This document shows positions 1 to 7,928 of a stretch of 8,312 nt of DNA, piece by piece. Under the pieces are notes generated by a model. That model had not been told where the DNA came from. It was given only the letters and a program-made list of their open reading frames with translations, and did no database searches. Origin of the DNA: an uncultured cyanobacterium (GTDB taxonomy: Bacteria > Cyanobacteriota > Cyanobacteriia > PCC-6307 > Cyanobiaceae); assembly GCA_903921295.1 (NCBI GenBank), contig CAIXOZ010000015.1, positions 1-8,312 of the forward strand, written 5' to 3'. Both the position numbers and the translations under genes were made by a program. Position 1 is the stretch's first letter, and each line of letters opens with the position of its first letter.

Positions 1-1894
1 AGCCATCAAAGGAACAATCGGGCACCACCAGGGCCGCCAGGGCCCGCTGCAGGTCCTCAGCGAGCCAGCGCTTGCTCAATCCGGAATCGATGTGATCCCA
101 GGGGAGGGGCTGTTTGCAGAAACTGCTCAGATCATCACCACTCAGGGCCTGGGCCTGACTCCAGCTGCCGAGCTCCAGGTCGCGGTACACCCCCTGGAGT
201 CCCGCCGCCGCGATCGCCGCGGTCCAGGCCTCGTAGGTGCGCTCCACCGATTCAAACCAGGCATCGAGGCCGGCACCCGCACGCCAGGCCGCCTCAACCA
301 CCGAAGACAGACGGCGATCGCCCCGACCGACGAAATCCTCCACGGCCGACAGGCGCGGATCGGTGAAATTCGTCTTGAGACCGCGCAGGGATCGCAGCGC
401 CTCACGCAGCAGTTGCTGCCGCCGCCGGAATTCAGCGGTGCTGACGCTGTGCCATTGGAAGGGGGTATGCGGCTTGGGTGTGAAATTGCTGATCGTCAGA
501 TTGAGCTCCAGCCGGCCGATGTCCCGACAGCGCTGCTGCAGCATCCGGCAGGTGTCGACGATGCCGAGCACATCCGCATCGGTTTCTCCGGGGAGGCCGA
601 TCATGAAGTACAGCTTGACCTTGCGATAACCGCTCTCCATGGCCGTACGGATGCCGCGCAGGAGCTCGTCGTCGGTCAGCCCTTTGTTGACGATGTCGCG
701 CAGGCGCTGGCTGCCGGCCTCCGGCGCGAAGGTGAGCCCCGCCTTGCGGGTGCCGCCGAGGATATGGGCGATGTCCTGATCAAAGCGATCGACCCGTTGG
801 CTGGGCAGGGTGAGGCTCACGTTCTGATCGGCCAGGCGGTTGCGCAGCTCGACGCCCACCGCCGGCAGGGCCAGGTAGTCGGAGCAGCTCAGGGACAACA
901 GCGAAAAATCGCTGTAGCCGGTGCGTCGCATGCCCTCCTCCACCGCCTCGATCACCGCCTCCGGCTCCACATCGCGGGCAGGCCTGGTCAGCATTCCCGG
1001 CTGGCAGAAGCGACAGCCGCGGGTGCAGCCGCGGCGGATCTCGACCGTGAGCCGGTCGTGCACGGTTTCGACGTGCGGCACGAGCCCCATCGCGTAATGG
1101 GGCATCGGCGTGGCCGTGCGCCTGAGCACCCGCCGGGGGGCCATCGGCGCCGTGGGGTCATCGGCCGGGGGCGGCAGCGGTTCGAGGGTGACCCCATCAG
1201 CCGCCAGCCCATAAAGCGCCGGCACGTAAACACCCGGGACCTGGGACAGATCGCGCAGCAGCTCCTGCCGCGTCAGGCCGGCCGCCTTGGCTTCGGCCAG
1301 CACCAGTCCGATCTCCGGCAGCAGCTCCTCGCCATCGCCGAGGGCGATGAAGTCGAAGAACTCGGCGTAGGGCTCAGGGTTGCTGGTGGCGGTGGGGCCA
1401 CCGGCAAAGATCAGCGGGGGCGCCGAAGGGTCGCCCAGGGGGGCATTGCCGCGATCGGCCGCGCGCAGGGGCACCTGCGCCAGCGACAGCATCTCCAGGA
1501 TGTTGGTGGCGCTCAGTTCGTAGCTGAGGCTGAAGCCGAGGATATCGAAGGCCAGCAGGGGCATGCGGCTCTCGACGGCAAACAGGGGTGTTGCTGTCTG
1601 CTTCAGCCGCTCAGCGAGATCGGGGGCGGGCAGGTAACCGCGATCACACAGCTGCCCCGGAACGCTGTTGAGAATTGAATAAAGAATGATGTGGCCACTG
1701 TTGCTGGCCCCTACCTCATAGATCTCTGGGTAAGTGAGGCACCAGTGCAGGGCCGCCGCGGGCCAGGCCACAGTCCAGTCACGGGGCAGCACACCGCGTT
1801 CATTGCCGAGGTAGCGCGCGGGCTTGCTGATCTCCAGGTTGATCAGACGGTCGAAATCGACCTGAGCAGGCGCTGCCGACCGGAGACCATCCAC
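1..1894 (-). CDS. B12-binding-type radical SAM protein, TIGR03960-like (3' end outside window)
   Basis: About 631 residues are visible; the stop lies beyond the left edge. The N-terminus carries the family-like stretch KPARYLGNERG (about residues 20-30), then a B12-binding-like Rossmann region with YPEIYEVGASNSG, GGPTAT (about 165) and GDGEE (about 185). The radical SAM cluster motif CxxxCxxC is CTRGCRFC, with Cys290, Cys294 and Cys297, expected to bind the 4Fe-4S cluster that cleaves SAM. Later landmarks are GLPGETDAD, NFTPKPHTPFQW (about 467-478) and PWDHIDSGLSKRWL (about 597-610), all typical of TIGR03960. Cyanobacterial members usually continue into a DUF2344 domain, which would lie off the window. 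GTG 1894 is the only common start codon between an in-frame stop just upstream and the conserved N-terminus; no clear Shine-Dalgarno is seen. The substrate of the family is unknown. A 528-codon open frame on the opposite strand is an antisense shadow. Confidence 0.93.
   Translation of the reverse strand, partial: MDGLRSAAPAQVDFDRLINLEISKPARYLGNERGVLPRDWTVAWPAAALHWCLTYPEIYEVGASNSGHIILYSILNSVPGQLCDRGYLPAPDLAERLKQTATPLFAVESRMPLLAFDILGFSLSYELSATNILEMLSLAQVPLRAADRGNAPLGDPSAPPLIFAGGPTATSNPEPYAEFFDFIALGDGEELLPEIGLVLAEAKAAGLTRQELLRDLSQVPGVYVPALYGLAADGVTLEPLPPPADDPTAPMAPRRVLRRTATPMPHYAMGLVPHVETVHDRLTVEIRRGCTRGCRFCQPGMLTRPARDVEPEAVIEAVEEGMRRTGYSDFSLLSLSCSDYLALPAVGVELRNRLADQNVSLTLPSQRVDRFDQDIAHILGGTRKAGLTFAPEAGSQRLRDIVNKGLTDDELLRGIRTAMESGYRKVKLYFMIGLPGETDADVLGIVDTCRMLQQRCRDIGRLELNLTISNFTPKPHTPFQWHSVSTAEFRRRQQLLREALRSLRGLKTNFTDPRLSAVEDFVGRGDRRLSSVVEAAWRAGAGLDAWFESVERTYEAWTAAIAAAGLQGVYRDLELGSWSQAQALSGDDLSSFCKQPLPWDHIDSGLSKRWLAEDLQRALAALVVPDCSFDG
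210..217. repeat. HIP1 octamer GCGATCGC
   Basis: Exact copy of the highly iterated palindrome found across many cyanobacterial genomes. It lies inside the radical SAM coding region and supports a cyanobacterial origin; no local function is implied. Confidence 0.85.
314..321. repeat. HIP1 octamer GCGATCGC
   Basis: Second exact HIP1 copy, in the extended form GGCGATCGCC, about 100 bases from the first and within the same radical SAM gene. Confidence 0.85.
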
Positions 1895-2987
1895 AACCAG
1901 GGAGGCAATTCAGGGTCATCATAGGAACGGTCGAGATCATCCAAAACCGGCCACCATCGAACTCCGACCCGAACGGGAAGCAACGACCCAACCGGCATCC
2001 CATCCGATCCCAACACCGACCGACGACACAGCGGTATCCCTACAGGGCCCGACCCTTGAGTGCCTTGACAGGATTGCCCGGACCGGCAATGGGCAATGGG
2101 CAATGGGCAATGACATCGCAGAGTTTCTGAACTGCACATTTGGCGCCAGGGAAAACGTCAATGGCTCCTTTTCAGATTCTGACCATGCCGAGAGAAATGC
2201 TGTCGACGCAACGCTGCCTGAGATTTAAAATCACGAAGAAGCAAGCAAAGCTCTGCGCAACAACCGCGCCATGGCACGCCCCAGGAGTCCAAAAACCGAA
2301 GGAACTTGCGTTCGGAACTCTCGGCCACACGTCATACGAAGTCATGACACCAATGAACCATGATTTCAACTTTTACCCCGAATCTGAACACCTTATCAAC
2401 CATGAGCTGGGTGGAGGCATCATCAACGACCGGGCCTTGGCGAGGCATGACAGTCATCACATCACAACGGGATTCGCCCGCAACGGAGCTGACGAAGCTG
2501 GCCTGATCTCCGTAAGCGTTCAACAAGATGCAAGTCCCGGCTTCGACCTGTTGCACCTTGCAGGGCCACGGCGCTCCTGGCCAACATCGCCGCAAAGCCA
2601 TCGCGACGTTGTCAACAGCCCCGACCCATCCGGGATGTCCATCGACAAGGTCGAACGGATCGGCAACAGGATGGACATCGACTCCAAAGCGACGTCAATC
2701 TCCCCGATCGAATGGTCGTCATCCCTTGATCAGAAGCCGGAGGATGCGCGCGCAAACCTGGCGATCGACGCCGTCGTCGAAGGAATCTGCGGCCGATCCA
2801 GCGCCCCCGCAATTCGATCCACAACGGGACGCTGAAGAGACCTGAATCGACTGGCCGTCATCCGCAGCGATGCATTCGCACATCTCCCCGTCTGGGCGCA
2901 GGAGGTGGCGCAGCACGGGCAGCTGACGGATCCCCGGCATAGGACAATCGCCTCCAGTTTCAAAGGGCCCGGCGGTGGCCCCCCGCA
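1895..2987. other. Long gene-free region upstream of dapL
   Basis: This stretch separates the divergent radical SAM gene and dapL. No frame gives a protein I recognise, and no tRNA or rRNA is evident. It contains a heptamer tandem array (2085-2112) preceded by a short inverted repeat (ATTGCC 2073-2078, GGCAAT 2085-2090). From about 2140 to 2560 the sequence is visibly richer in A and T than the neighbouring genes. The longest open frame (TTG 2140 or ATG 2161 to 2835, plus strand) has mixed third positions, unlike the strongly G/C-ending codons of dapL, no recognisable motif and no clear ribosome-binding site, so I do not call it a gene. Decayed coding sequence or newly acquired DNA are both possible. 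Promoters for both flanking genes must lie here, but I see no convincing -35/-10 pair. Confidence 0.6.
2085..2112. repeat. Four tandem copies of heptamer GGCAATG (STRR-like)
   Basis: Four perfect head-to-tail copies of GGCAATG; read on the minus strand this is the CATTGCC series. Short tandemly repeated repetitive (STRR) heptamers are known from cyanobacterial intergenic regions, and this array matches that type in unit length and placement. The first copy also pairs with ATTGCC at 2073-2078 to form a possible six-base stem. It lies about 190 bases upstream of the radical SAM GTG start. Copy number in such arrays often varies between strains. Confidence 0.9.
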
Positions 2988-4223
2988 ATGGCCCAGGTCA
3001 ACGGCAATTACCTCAAGCTCAAGGCGGGCTACCTGTTCCCCGAGATCGCCCGGCGCGTCAAGGCCTTCAGCGAAGCGAATCCGCGTGCAGCGATCATCCG
3101 CCTGGGGATCGGCGATGTGACCGAACCCCTGCCGGAGGCCTGCCGCACCGCCATGAAGACCGCCGTGGACGCGATGGGCACCCGTGAGGGCTTCCATGGC
3201 TACGGCCCCGAGCAGGGCTACCTGTGGCTGCGCGAGGCGATCGCCCGCCATGACTTCCAGTCGCGCGGCTGCCGGATCACAGCCGAGGAGATCTTCGTCT
3301 CCGACGGCTCCAAGTGCGATAGCAGCAACATCCTCGACATCCTCGGGGAAGGCAACCGGATCGCCGTCACCGACCCGGTCTATCCGGTGTATGTGGACAG
3401 CAATGTGATGGCGGGCCGCACCGGCGAGGCCGATGCCGCCGGGCAGTACGGCGGCCTGACCTACCTGCCGATCAACGCAGGCAATGGCTTCACCGCCCGG
3501 ATCCCGAGCGAGCCGGTGGATCTGATCTACCTCTGCTTCCCCAACAACCCGACCGGTGCAGTGGCCACGAAGGAGCAGCTGAAGGCCTGGGTGGACTACG
3601 CCCGCGCCCATGACGCCCTGATCCTGTTCGACGCCGCCTACGAAGCCTTCATTCAGGATCCCTCCCTGCCCCACTCGATCTACGAGATCGAAGGGGCCCG
3701 GGAGTGCGCGATCGAGTTCCGCTCGTTCTCCAAGAATGCCGGCTTCACCGGCACCCGCTGTGCTCTCACCGTGGTGCCCCGCGGCCTGATGGGAACCGCT
3801 GCCAACGGCGAGAAGGTGGAGCTGTGGGGCCTCTGGAACCGTCGCCAGTGCACCAAGTTCAACGGCGTGAGCTACATCGTGCAGCGCGGGGCTGAAGCGG
3901 TCTATTCGCCTGAGGGCCAGGCCCAGGTGAAGGGACTGATTGCCTTCTACATGGACAACGCCGCCATCATCCGCCGCGAGCTCAGCGCCGCCGGCCTGCA
4001 GGTGTACGGCGGCGAACAGGCTCCCTACGTGTGGATCAAGACGCCGACCGGGCTTGATTCCTGGGGCTTCTTCGATCGCCTGCTGAACGAGGCGCACGTG
4101 GTCGGTACCCCGGGCAGCGGCTTCGGCGCCGCCGGCGAGGGCTACTTCCGCCTCTCAGCCTTCAACAGCCGTGACAACGTGATCGAAGCGATGGGGCGCA
4201 TCACCCGAGCCCTCCACGGCTGA
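2988..4223 (+). CDS. dapL: LL-diaminopimelate aminotransferase
   Basis: A complete 411-residue class I/II PLP-dependent aminotransferase. DapL converts tetrahydrodipicolinate and glutamate to LL-2,6-diaminopimelate and 2-oxoglutarate in one step, the lysine and peptidoglycan-precursor route used by cyanobacteria and plants, bypassing the succinylase or acetylase steps. The start MAQVNGNYLKLKAGYLFPEI is family-typical. PLP-site features are PNNPTG (Asn186-Gly190), DAAYEAF (Asp215, Tyr218), SFSKNAGFTGTR with Schiff-base Lys249, and the substrate-carboxylate Arg388 in YFRLSAF. Length fits the family. The ATG at 2988 is chosen by the conserved N-terminus; only a weak GGTGG lies upstream. It appears monocistronic, flanked on both sides by gene-free DNA. 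A 455-codon antisense frame across it is a shadow. Confidence 0.97.
   Translation: MAQVNGNYLKLKAGYLFPEIARRVKAFSEANPRAAIIRLGIGDVTEPLPEACRTAMKTAVDAMGTREGFHGYGPEQGYLWLREAIARHDFQSRGCRITAEEIFVSDGSKCDSSNILDILGEGNRIAVTDPVYPVYVDSNVMAGRTGEADAAGQYGGLTYLPINAGNGFTARIPSEPVDLIYLCFPNNPTGAVATKEQLKAWVDYARAHDALILFDAAYEAFIQDPSLPHSIYEIEGARECAIEFRSFSKNAGFTGTRCALTVVPRGLMGTAANGEKVELWGLWNRRQCTKFNGVSYIVQRGAEAVYSPEGQAQVKGLIAFYMDNAAIIRRELSAAGLQVYGGEQAPYVWIKTPTGLDSWGFFDRLLNEAHVVGTPGSGFGAAGEGYFRLSAFNSRDNVIEAMGRITRALHG
3237..3244. repeat. HIP1 octamer GCGATCGC
   Basis: Third exact HIP1 copy, again as GGCGATCGCC, inside dapL in the codons for Glu-Ala-Ile-Ala. Confidence 0.85.
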
Positions 4224-4239
4224 CCCGCCGGGCTCATCG

Positions 4240-5030
4240 ATCCACCGCATCCGTTGCCAGCCGCGGCAGACCGGGGGTGGTGGCGTCAGTCCCCAGCGAG
4301 CAGAACCACAACCAGCTCGCAGGCATGAGCCAGGCCCGCCGGCCCGCTGGGGAGCCTGATCGCTGCGCTGGCAGCCGCTGCCTGGACGCCACCAGGGCCA
4401 CGCCCAGAAGAGAGCCGACAAACCGCCGGAACCCACGGACGTCAACACAATGGCGTCGCCAACATGGGAAGCCCCCAGGGTGAACGATCGGTGCACAACG
4501 ATGGGCAACAGTTGCTGGAATGGCCCACCCAAGACGATCCCAACAGCCAGCAACTGCATCAGAACCACCACCCGGCGATCGGCGCGCACGTCATCAAAGC
4601 CTTGGCCGATCCCACGCCCTCCATCAAGTCCATGCCAGCGTTTTCTACGCACCGGAGCCGGAGAAGAGGACGCTGGCAACAGGGGCAGATTCAGGAGAAC
4701 CGGCACATCCCTGAGGACCAGCTCACGCAAGACAGGAATGCAACGAGAATCGCGTGGTGCGATTGATCGCTTCATTCCAAGACCCTCGCAGAACCTTCGC
4801 CATCGGCAGCTGAAGGCCATCCACCTGATCGTGATCGGGGCCCGCCCCCGCCAGGCGCCCCACCCAGCGAGGTCCGGGGCCACCGGCAACCATGGGAGGG
4901 CCCTCCGTGGAACGAGGCCGAGCCAGGGGCGCGCGCAACCCGAGGGATCGCCTGACTGAGGCCTGGAAACAAGACAGCCGATGGGAGCAGCTGAGACGCC
5001 TGCAGCACCTGGCAGAGCAACGACCACCGG
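4240..5030 (-). pseudogene. Possible decayed MFS exporter remnant
   Basis: No intact gene lies between dapL and clpS. On the minus strand, fragments in alternating frames follow the order expected for an MFS_3/EntS-like exporter. The N-terminal-like part has GLVPRRALPWL (4919-4887), then in another frame GRLAGAGPDHDQ (from 4860), resembling the loop 2-3 motif GxLADrxdRr. Back in the first frame, 4622-4422 reads GGRGIGQGFDDVRADRR, then a hydrophobic LMQLLAVGIVLGGPF and QQLLPIVV, resembling the mid-protein region of this family. From about 4419 the frame shifts again to VGSLLGVALVASR. At least three frameshifts would be needed and the C-terminal half is missing or unreadable. The assignment rests on motif resemblance by eye. 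A chance pattern in high-GC DNA is the alternative; boundaries are approximate. Confidence 0.4.
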
Positions 5031-5105
5031 ACCTGGCGAACCACCACCGCCCTGCAGCTGGAGTCCTTCCTTAAACTGTCGCTCCAGCCAGCCGACTTCG
5101 CCTTG

Positions 5106-5435
5106 ATGCCCAGCACGGTTGTTGCCAGCCAGACCCCCACCGGCGATCCCGGCGGCACGGCGGTGATGGAGAAGGCCCCGGAACGGGTGCGTAAGCCATC
5201 ACCGCGCTACAAGGTGCTGCTGCACAACGATCCGGTGAACACGATGGAGTACGTGGTCACCACCCTGCGCCAGGTGGTGCCTCTCCTGAGCGAACAGGAT
5301 GCAATCGCCGTGATGCTGGAGGCTCACAACACCGGCGTCGGCCTGGTGATCGTCTGCGATCTTGAGCCCGCCGAGTTCTACAGCGAAACGCTGAAATCCA
5401 AGGGCCTCTCCAGCAGCATCGAACCCGAGAGCTGA
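5106..5435 (+). CDS. clpS: ATP-dependent Clp protease adaptor ClpS
   Basis: A complete 109-residue ClpS. The protein binds the N-domain of the ClpA/ClpC unfoldase and delivers N-degron substrates to the ClpP protease in the cytoplasm. After a variable, probably disordered N-terminal tail (about 1-32) comes the core RYKVLLHNDPVNTMEYVV. Asn41 and Asp42 align with E. coli Asn34-Asp35 and His74 (EAHNTG) with His66, the residues that hold the substrate N-terminal amino group. The end, ETLKSKGLSSSIEPE, is typical of picocyanobacterial ClpS. I choose ATG 5106; the preceding in-frame TTG 5103 would add one residue. No strong Shine-Dalgarno is present. Its stop overlaps the start of the next gene by one base (TGATG), suggesting coupled translation. 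Confidence 0.96.
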   Translation: MPSTVVASQTPTGDPGGTAVMEKAPERVRKPSPRYKVLLHNDPVNTMEYVVTTLRQVVPLLSEQDAIAVMLEAHNTGVGLVIVCDLEPAEFYSETLKSKGLSSSIEPES

Positions 5436-6295
5436 TGACTGGAGGCGACCGCGCCGCATCCCCTGACACGATCCCCATGCCATCAGCCTCGGCTCCGCGT
5501 TGGCGCGGCACCGTGCTCTATCCATTGCTGCTGGTCGGCGTGTTCCTCGGCATGCAGGGTCTGCTGGCTCTGGCAGGGGCTCCACCCAACCAACGCGCGG
5601 CCCCGGCGGCCGTGCCGGCCTTGCTGGCCCTGGTGGTCAGTCTGCCCAGACGGCTGCGTTGCAGCTGGGGCGAACCCCACCCCTGGCGGCGCCTTGGGTT
5701 GCGGGGGCCCACTCTGGCCATGGGCAAGGCGCTGGTGCGGGGCCTGCTCAAGGCGCTCTGGCTGCTGGTCCTGTTGGTCACCGCGGTGAGCCTGGCCGGG
5801 GTCTTCCTCTGGATGCCGCGGGTGAGTCCGGGTCTGCTTCTGAACGCCGTCGCCCTCGGCCTCGGTGTGGGGTTTGCAGAAGAACTTCTGTTCCGCGGTT
5901 GGTTGCTGGGGGAACTGAGCCTGTTGATCGGACCGCAACGCGCTCTGTGGGTGCAGGCCCTGCTGTTCAGCCTGGTGCACACACGCTTCAACATGCCGGC
6001 CCTGCAATGCCTGGGTCTGCTGCTGGGTCTGGTCCTGCTGGGTCTGGCCCTCGCCCTCCAACGCCGGGCCGATGGCGGCCTGCTCTGGGGAGCGATCGGT
6101 CTCCATGGCGGACTGGTAGGGGGCTGGTTCCTCCTCCATGAAGGATTGGGAACCCTCAGTCCGGAGGCTCCGGTCTGGCTGGCCGGACCAGGCAATCCTC
6201 TCGGTGGGCTGGTGGGGAGCCTGGGCCTGGCGCTGCTGCTGCTGGCGCGACGCCGCTGGTGGCAACCACCCACCGACGCCCCCGGAAGCGTCTGA
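5435..6295 (+). CDS. CPBP family intramembrane protease (CAAX-like, Abi/Rce1-type)
   Basis: A 286-residue hydrophobic protein with about seven or eight predicted membrane segments (roughly 26-48, 57-70, 104-126, 132-148, 165-181, 187-208, 214-235, 247-266). The three catalytic motifs of the CPBP family are present: EExxxR as Glu149-Glu150-Leu-Leu-Phe-Arg154, FxxxH as Phe178-Ser-Leu-Val-His182, and a third-motif His224 in the helix WGAIGLHGGLV. They point to a glutamate/histidine-based intramembrane protease or a related scaffold; the substrate is unknown. ATG 5435 overlaps the clpS stop; a later ATG at 5477 is the alternative start and would remove 14 non-membrane residues. Leu-rich triplets at 6008-6050 are near-repeats (ctgggtctg). 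Its stop abuts that of the convergent radical SAM gene. The pairing with clpS suggests a proteolysis-related unit, which is inference. Confidence 0.9.
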   Translation: MTGGDRAASPDTIPMPSASAPRWRGTVLYPLLLVGVFLGMQGLLALAGAPPNQRAAPAAVPALLALVVSLPRRLRCSWGEPHPWRRLGLRGPTLAMGKALVRGLLKALWLLVLLVTAVSLAGVFLWMPRVSPGLLLNAVALGLGVGFAEELLFRGWLLGELSLLIGPQRALWVQALLFSLVHTRFNMPALQCLGLLLGLVLLGLALALQRRADGGLLWGAIGLHGGLVGGWFLLHEGLGTLSPEAPVWLAGPGNPLGGLVGSLGLALLLLARRRWWQPPTDAPGSV

Positions 6296-7867
6296 TCAGC
6301 GCGTCGCCGTGGCCAGAGCACGGCGCCCCTCCACCGGGGCATGCAGGGCTTGCTCGAGAGGCGCACAGCCGAAATCACGCTCCAGCAGAGCGATCACGGT
6401 GCGTCCGAAATCGCGGGGATTGCGCTCAAAGGCCTCCAGGCAGACACGACCGAAAACGCCGCCCATCGGCTCGGGGTTCCAGAGAAGCTGCCGTGCCGTC
6501 CAGGGGAGCATGCTCATCGGGTTGTAGCCGGGTTTGATCAGGCCCTGATCGAAACCGTATTGCTCAAGATGGGTGTGGGGCTGCAGACCGATGAAGAAGA
6601 TCGCCGGCTCCACCTTGTCGGCGCCGAAGATCCGCTCCAGCTCCCGGTGGTAGGCCACCGTCTGGCGAATCGTCTCCGGCCGCTCATCGATGACGTTGAA
6701 GGAGTAATTGACCGAAACGTGCTCACGGAAACCGGCGCGGGCCAGCAGCCGACAGTTCTCAAGGACCGTGCGCAGGTTGTAGCCCATCCGCATCTTGCGC
6801 ACGAGCTCCTGAGAGCCTGAAGTGATGCCGATCTCGAAGTAGTCCATGCCGGTGGCCACCATCAGCTCAGCCAGCTCGGCATCGAGGTTGTCGGCGCGGA
6901 TATAGGCGGCCCAGCGGATGTCGTGCCACCCCTCGGCCAGGATTGCCCGCAGCAGGTCCTTCGCATCCTCGATATAGCGGCGGGCGGGGATGAACTGCGC
7001 ATCGGTGAACCAGAAACCGCGTACGCCCCGGTCGTAAAGCTGACGCATCTCCGCGATCACCTCCTGAACCGGATTGATCCGCACCCCCTTGCCTTCGACC
7101 ACCGTGTAGACGCAGTAACAGCAGTTGTGGGGGCAACCGCGCTTGGTCTGCACGCCCACGTAGAAATCTCCGCCCTCGAGATACCAGGGCAACTGCGGCC
7201 AGATCGCGGCGATGTAGTTGTAATCACAGGCGCTCTTCTCCATGCCAGCGGGCTGCTCATGGATCAGGCCGGGCCGCGGTTCCTCGCCCGCCAGAAAGCA
7301 CCGCTCCGCCGCCAGGGACTGGCCACGGATCAGCTTCTCAAGCAGCGGCTCGCCTTCACCGACGGACACCACGGTGCCGGCGGGCAGACTGCGGCCGAGC
7401 TGTTCATAGAACACGCTGACGGCACCGCCACCGAGCACGGCCGTGGCCGCGGGATCAAAGCGGCGTGCCCGCTTCAGCCCCCGCCGAACCAGACGGAGAT
7501 TGCGCCAGAGCTCGCCATAGAAGGACGCCATCAGACGCAGGCCGCCGAAGGCACCCCGCAACCGCCGCAGGGGGTTGCGGGCATAGAACACTTCGAACGA
7601 GTTCTGCAGGGGGTTGCCGCCGCGCCCATCCACCGGTGCGTAGATCTGAATGTCGCGCCAGGAGAACACCAGCAGCGTCGGCCGGAAGGCCTCGACCGTG
7701 GCCAGCAGCACCCGCTCCACATCCAGCACGGGCAGGGCCGCCAGGTCGAGGATGCGCTGGGGGAGCTCCGGAAAGGCCTTGTGCAGGTGATCGGCCAGGT
7801 AGATCGGACCGATCGGAAAGATCGGATTGCACGGCAGGCGCACCAGCAACACCCTGTGGTGGCTCAC
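6296..7867 (-). CDS. B12-binding-type radical SAM protein, substrate unknown
   Basis: A complete 523-residue protein. Residues 1 to about 185 form a cobalamin-binding-like domain: VLLVRLPCNP, PIGPIYLADHL, then VLGGGAVSVF (about 142-151) and VSVGEGEPLLEKL (about 170). The usual B12-ligand motif DxHxxG is not apparent, so cobalamin may bind base-off without a protein histidine, or not at all. The radical SAM motif is CPHNCCYC, with Cys245, Cys249 and Cys252, followed by conserved family features such as GFWFTDAQF and MDYFEIGITSGSQ. A C-terminal region of about 150 residues follows the core. The start is GTG 7867 (MSHHRVLLVRLP), placed just before the first beta strand; no clear Shine-Dalgarno is seen. 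It is divergent from psbA and convergent with the CPBP gene. I do not recognise a specific function; it resembles a cyanobacterial orphan radical SAM family rather than a BchE-type cyclase. Confidence 0.92.
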   Translation of the reverse strand: MSHHRVLLVRLPCNPIFPIGPIYLADHLHKAFPELPQRILDLAALPVLDVERVLLATVEAFRPTLLVFSWRDIQIYAPVDGRGGNPLQNSFEVFYARNPLRRLRGAFGGLRLMASFYGELWRNLRLVRRGLKRARRFDPAATAVLGGGAVSVFYEQLGRSLPAGTVVSVGEGEPLLEKLIRGQSLAAERCFLAGEEPRPGLIHEQPAGMEKSACDYNYIAAIWPQLPWYLEGGDFYVGVQTKRGCPHNCCYCVYTVVEGKGVRINPVQEVIAEMRQLYDRGVRGFWFTDAQFIPARRYIEDAKDLLRAILAEGWHDIRWAAYIRADNLDAELAELMVATGMDYFEIGITSGSQELVRKMRMGYNLRTVLENCRLLARAGFREHVSVNYSFNVIDERPETIRQTVAYHRELERIFGADKVEPAIFFIGLQPHTHLEQYGFDQGLIKPGYNPMSMLPWTARQLLWNPEPMGGVFGRVCLEAFERNPRDFGRTVIALLERDFGCAPLEQALHAPVEGRRALATATR

Positions 7868-7928
7868 GGCAATCGGTGACTCAGGCGGATCCGGACGCTA
7901 ACAACACGGACCCGACGGCCGGCGGCGA

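Noticed and set aside
92..1678. Long plus-strand open frame (528 codons)
   Set aside because: It is antisense to the radical SAM gene, whose minus-strand translation carries the CxxxCxxC and other family motifs; the plus frame has no recognisable domain.
1843..2139. Minus-strand frame with DLDRSYDDPELPPWL just upstream of the radical SAM gene
   Set aside because: It overlaps the radical SAM start in another frame, runs through the heptamer array and matches no known protein.
2730..4097. Long minus-strand open frame (455 codons)
   Set aside because: It is antisense to the complete dapL with all catalytic motifs; a high-GC shadow.
4224..4300. Possible dapL terminator
   Set aside because: Only short GC stems (TGCC/GGCA) and no T-run were found, so an intrinsic terminator is not supported.
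5483..6378. Two long minus-strand open frames opposite the CPBP gene
   Set aside because: Gln- and Arg-rich low-complexity translations opposite a membrane protein with three catalytic motifs.
6923..7879. Plus-strand open frame (318 codons)
   Set aside because: Antisense shadow of the second radical SAM gene.
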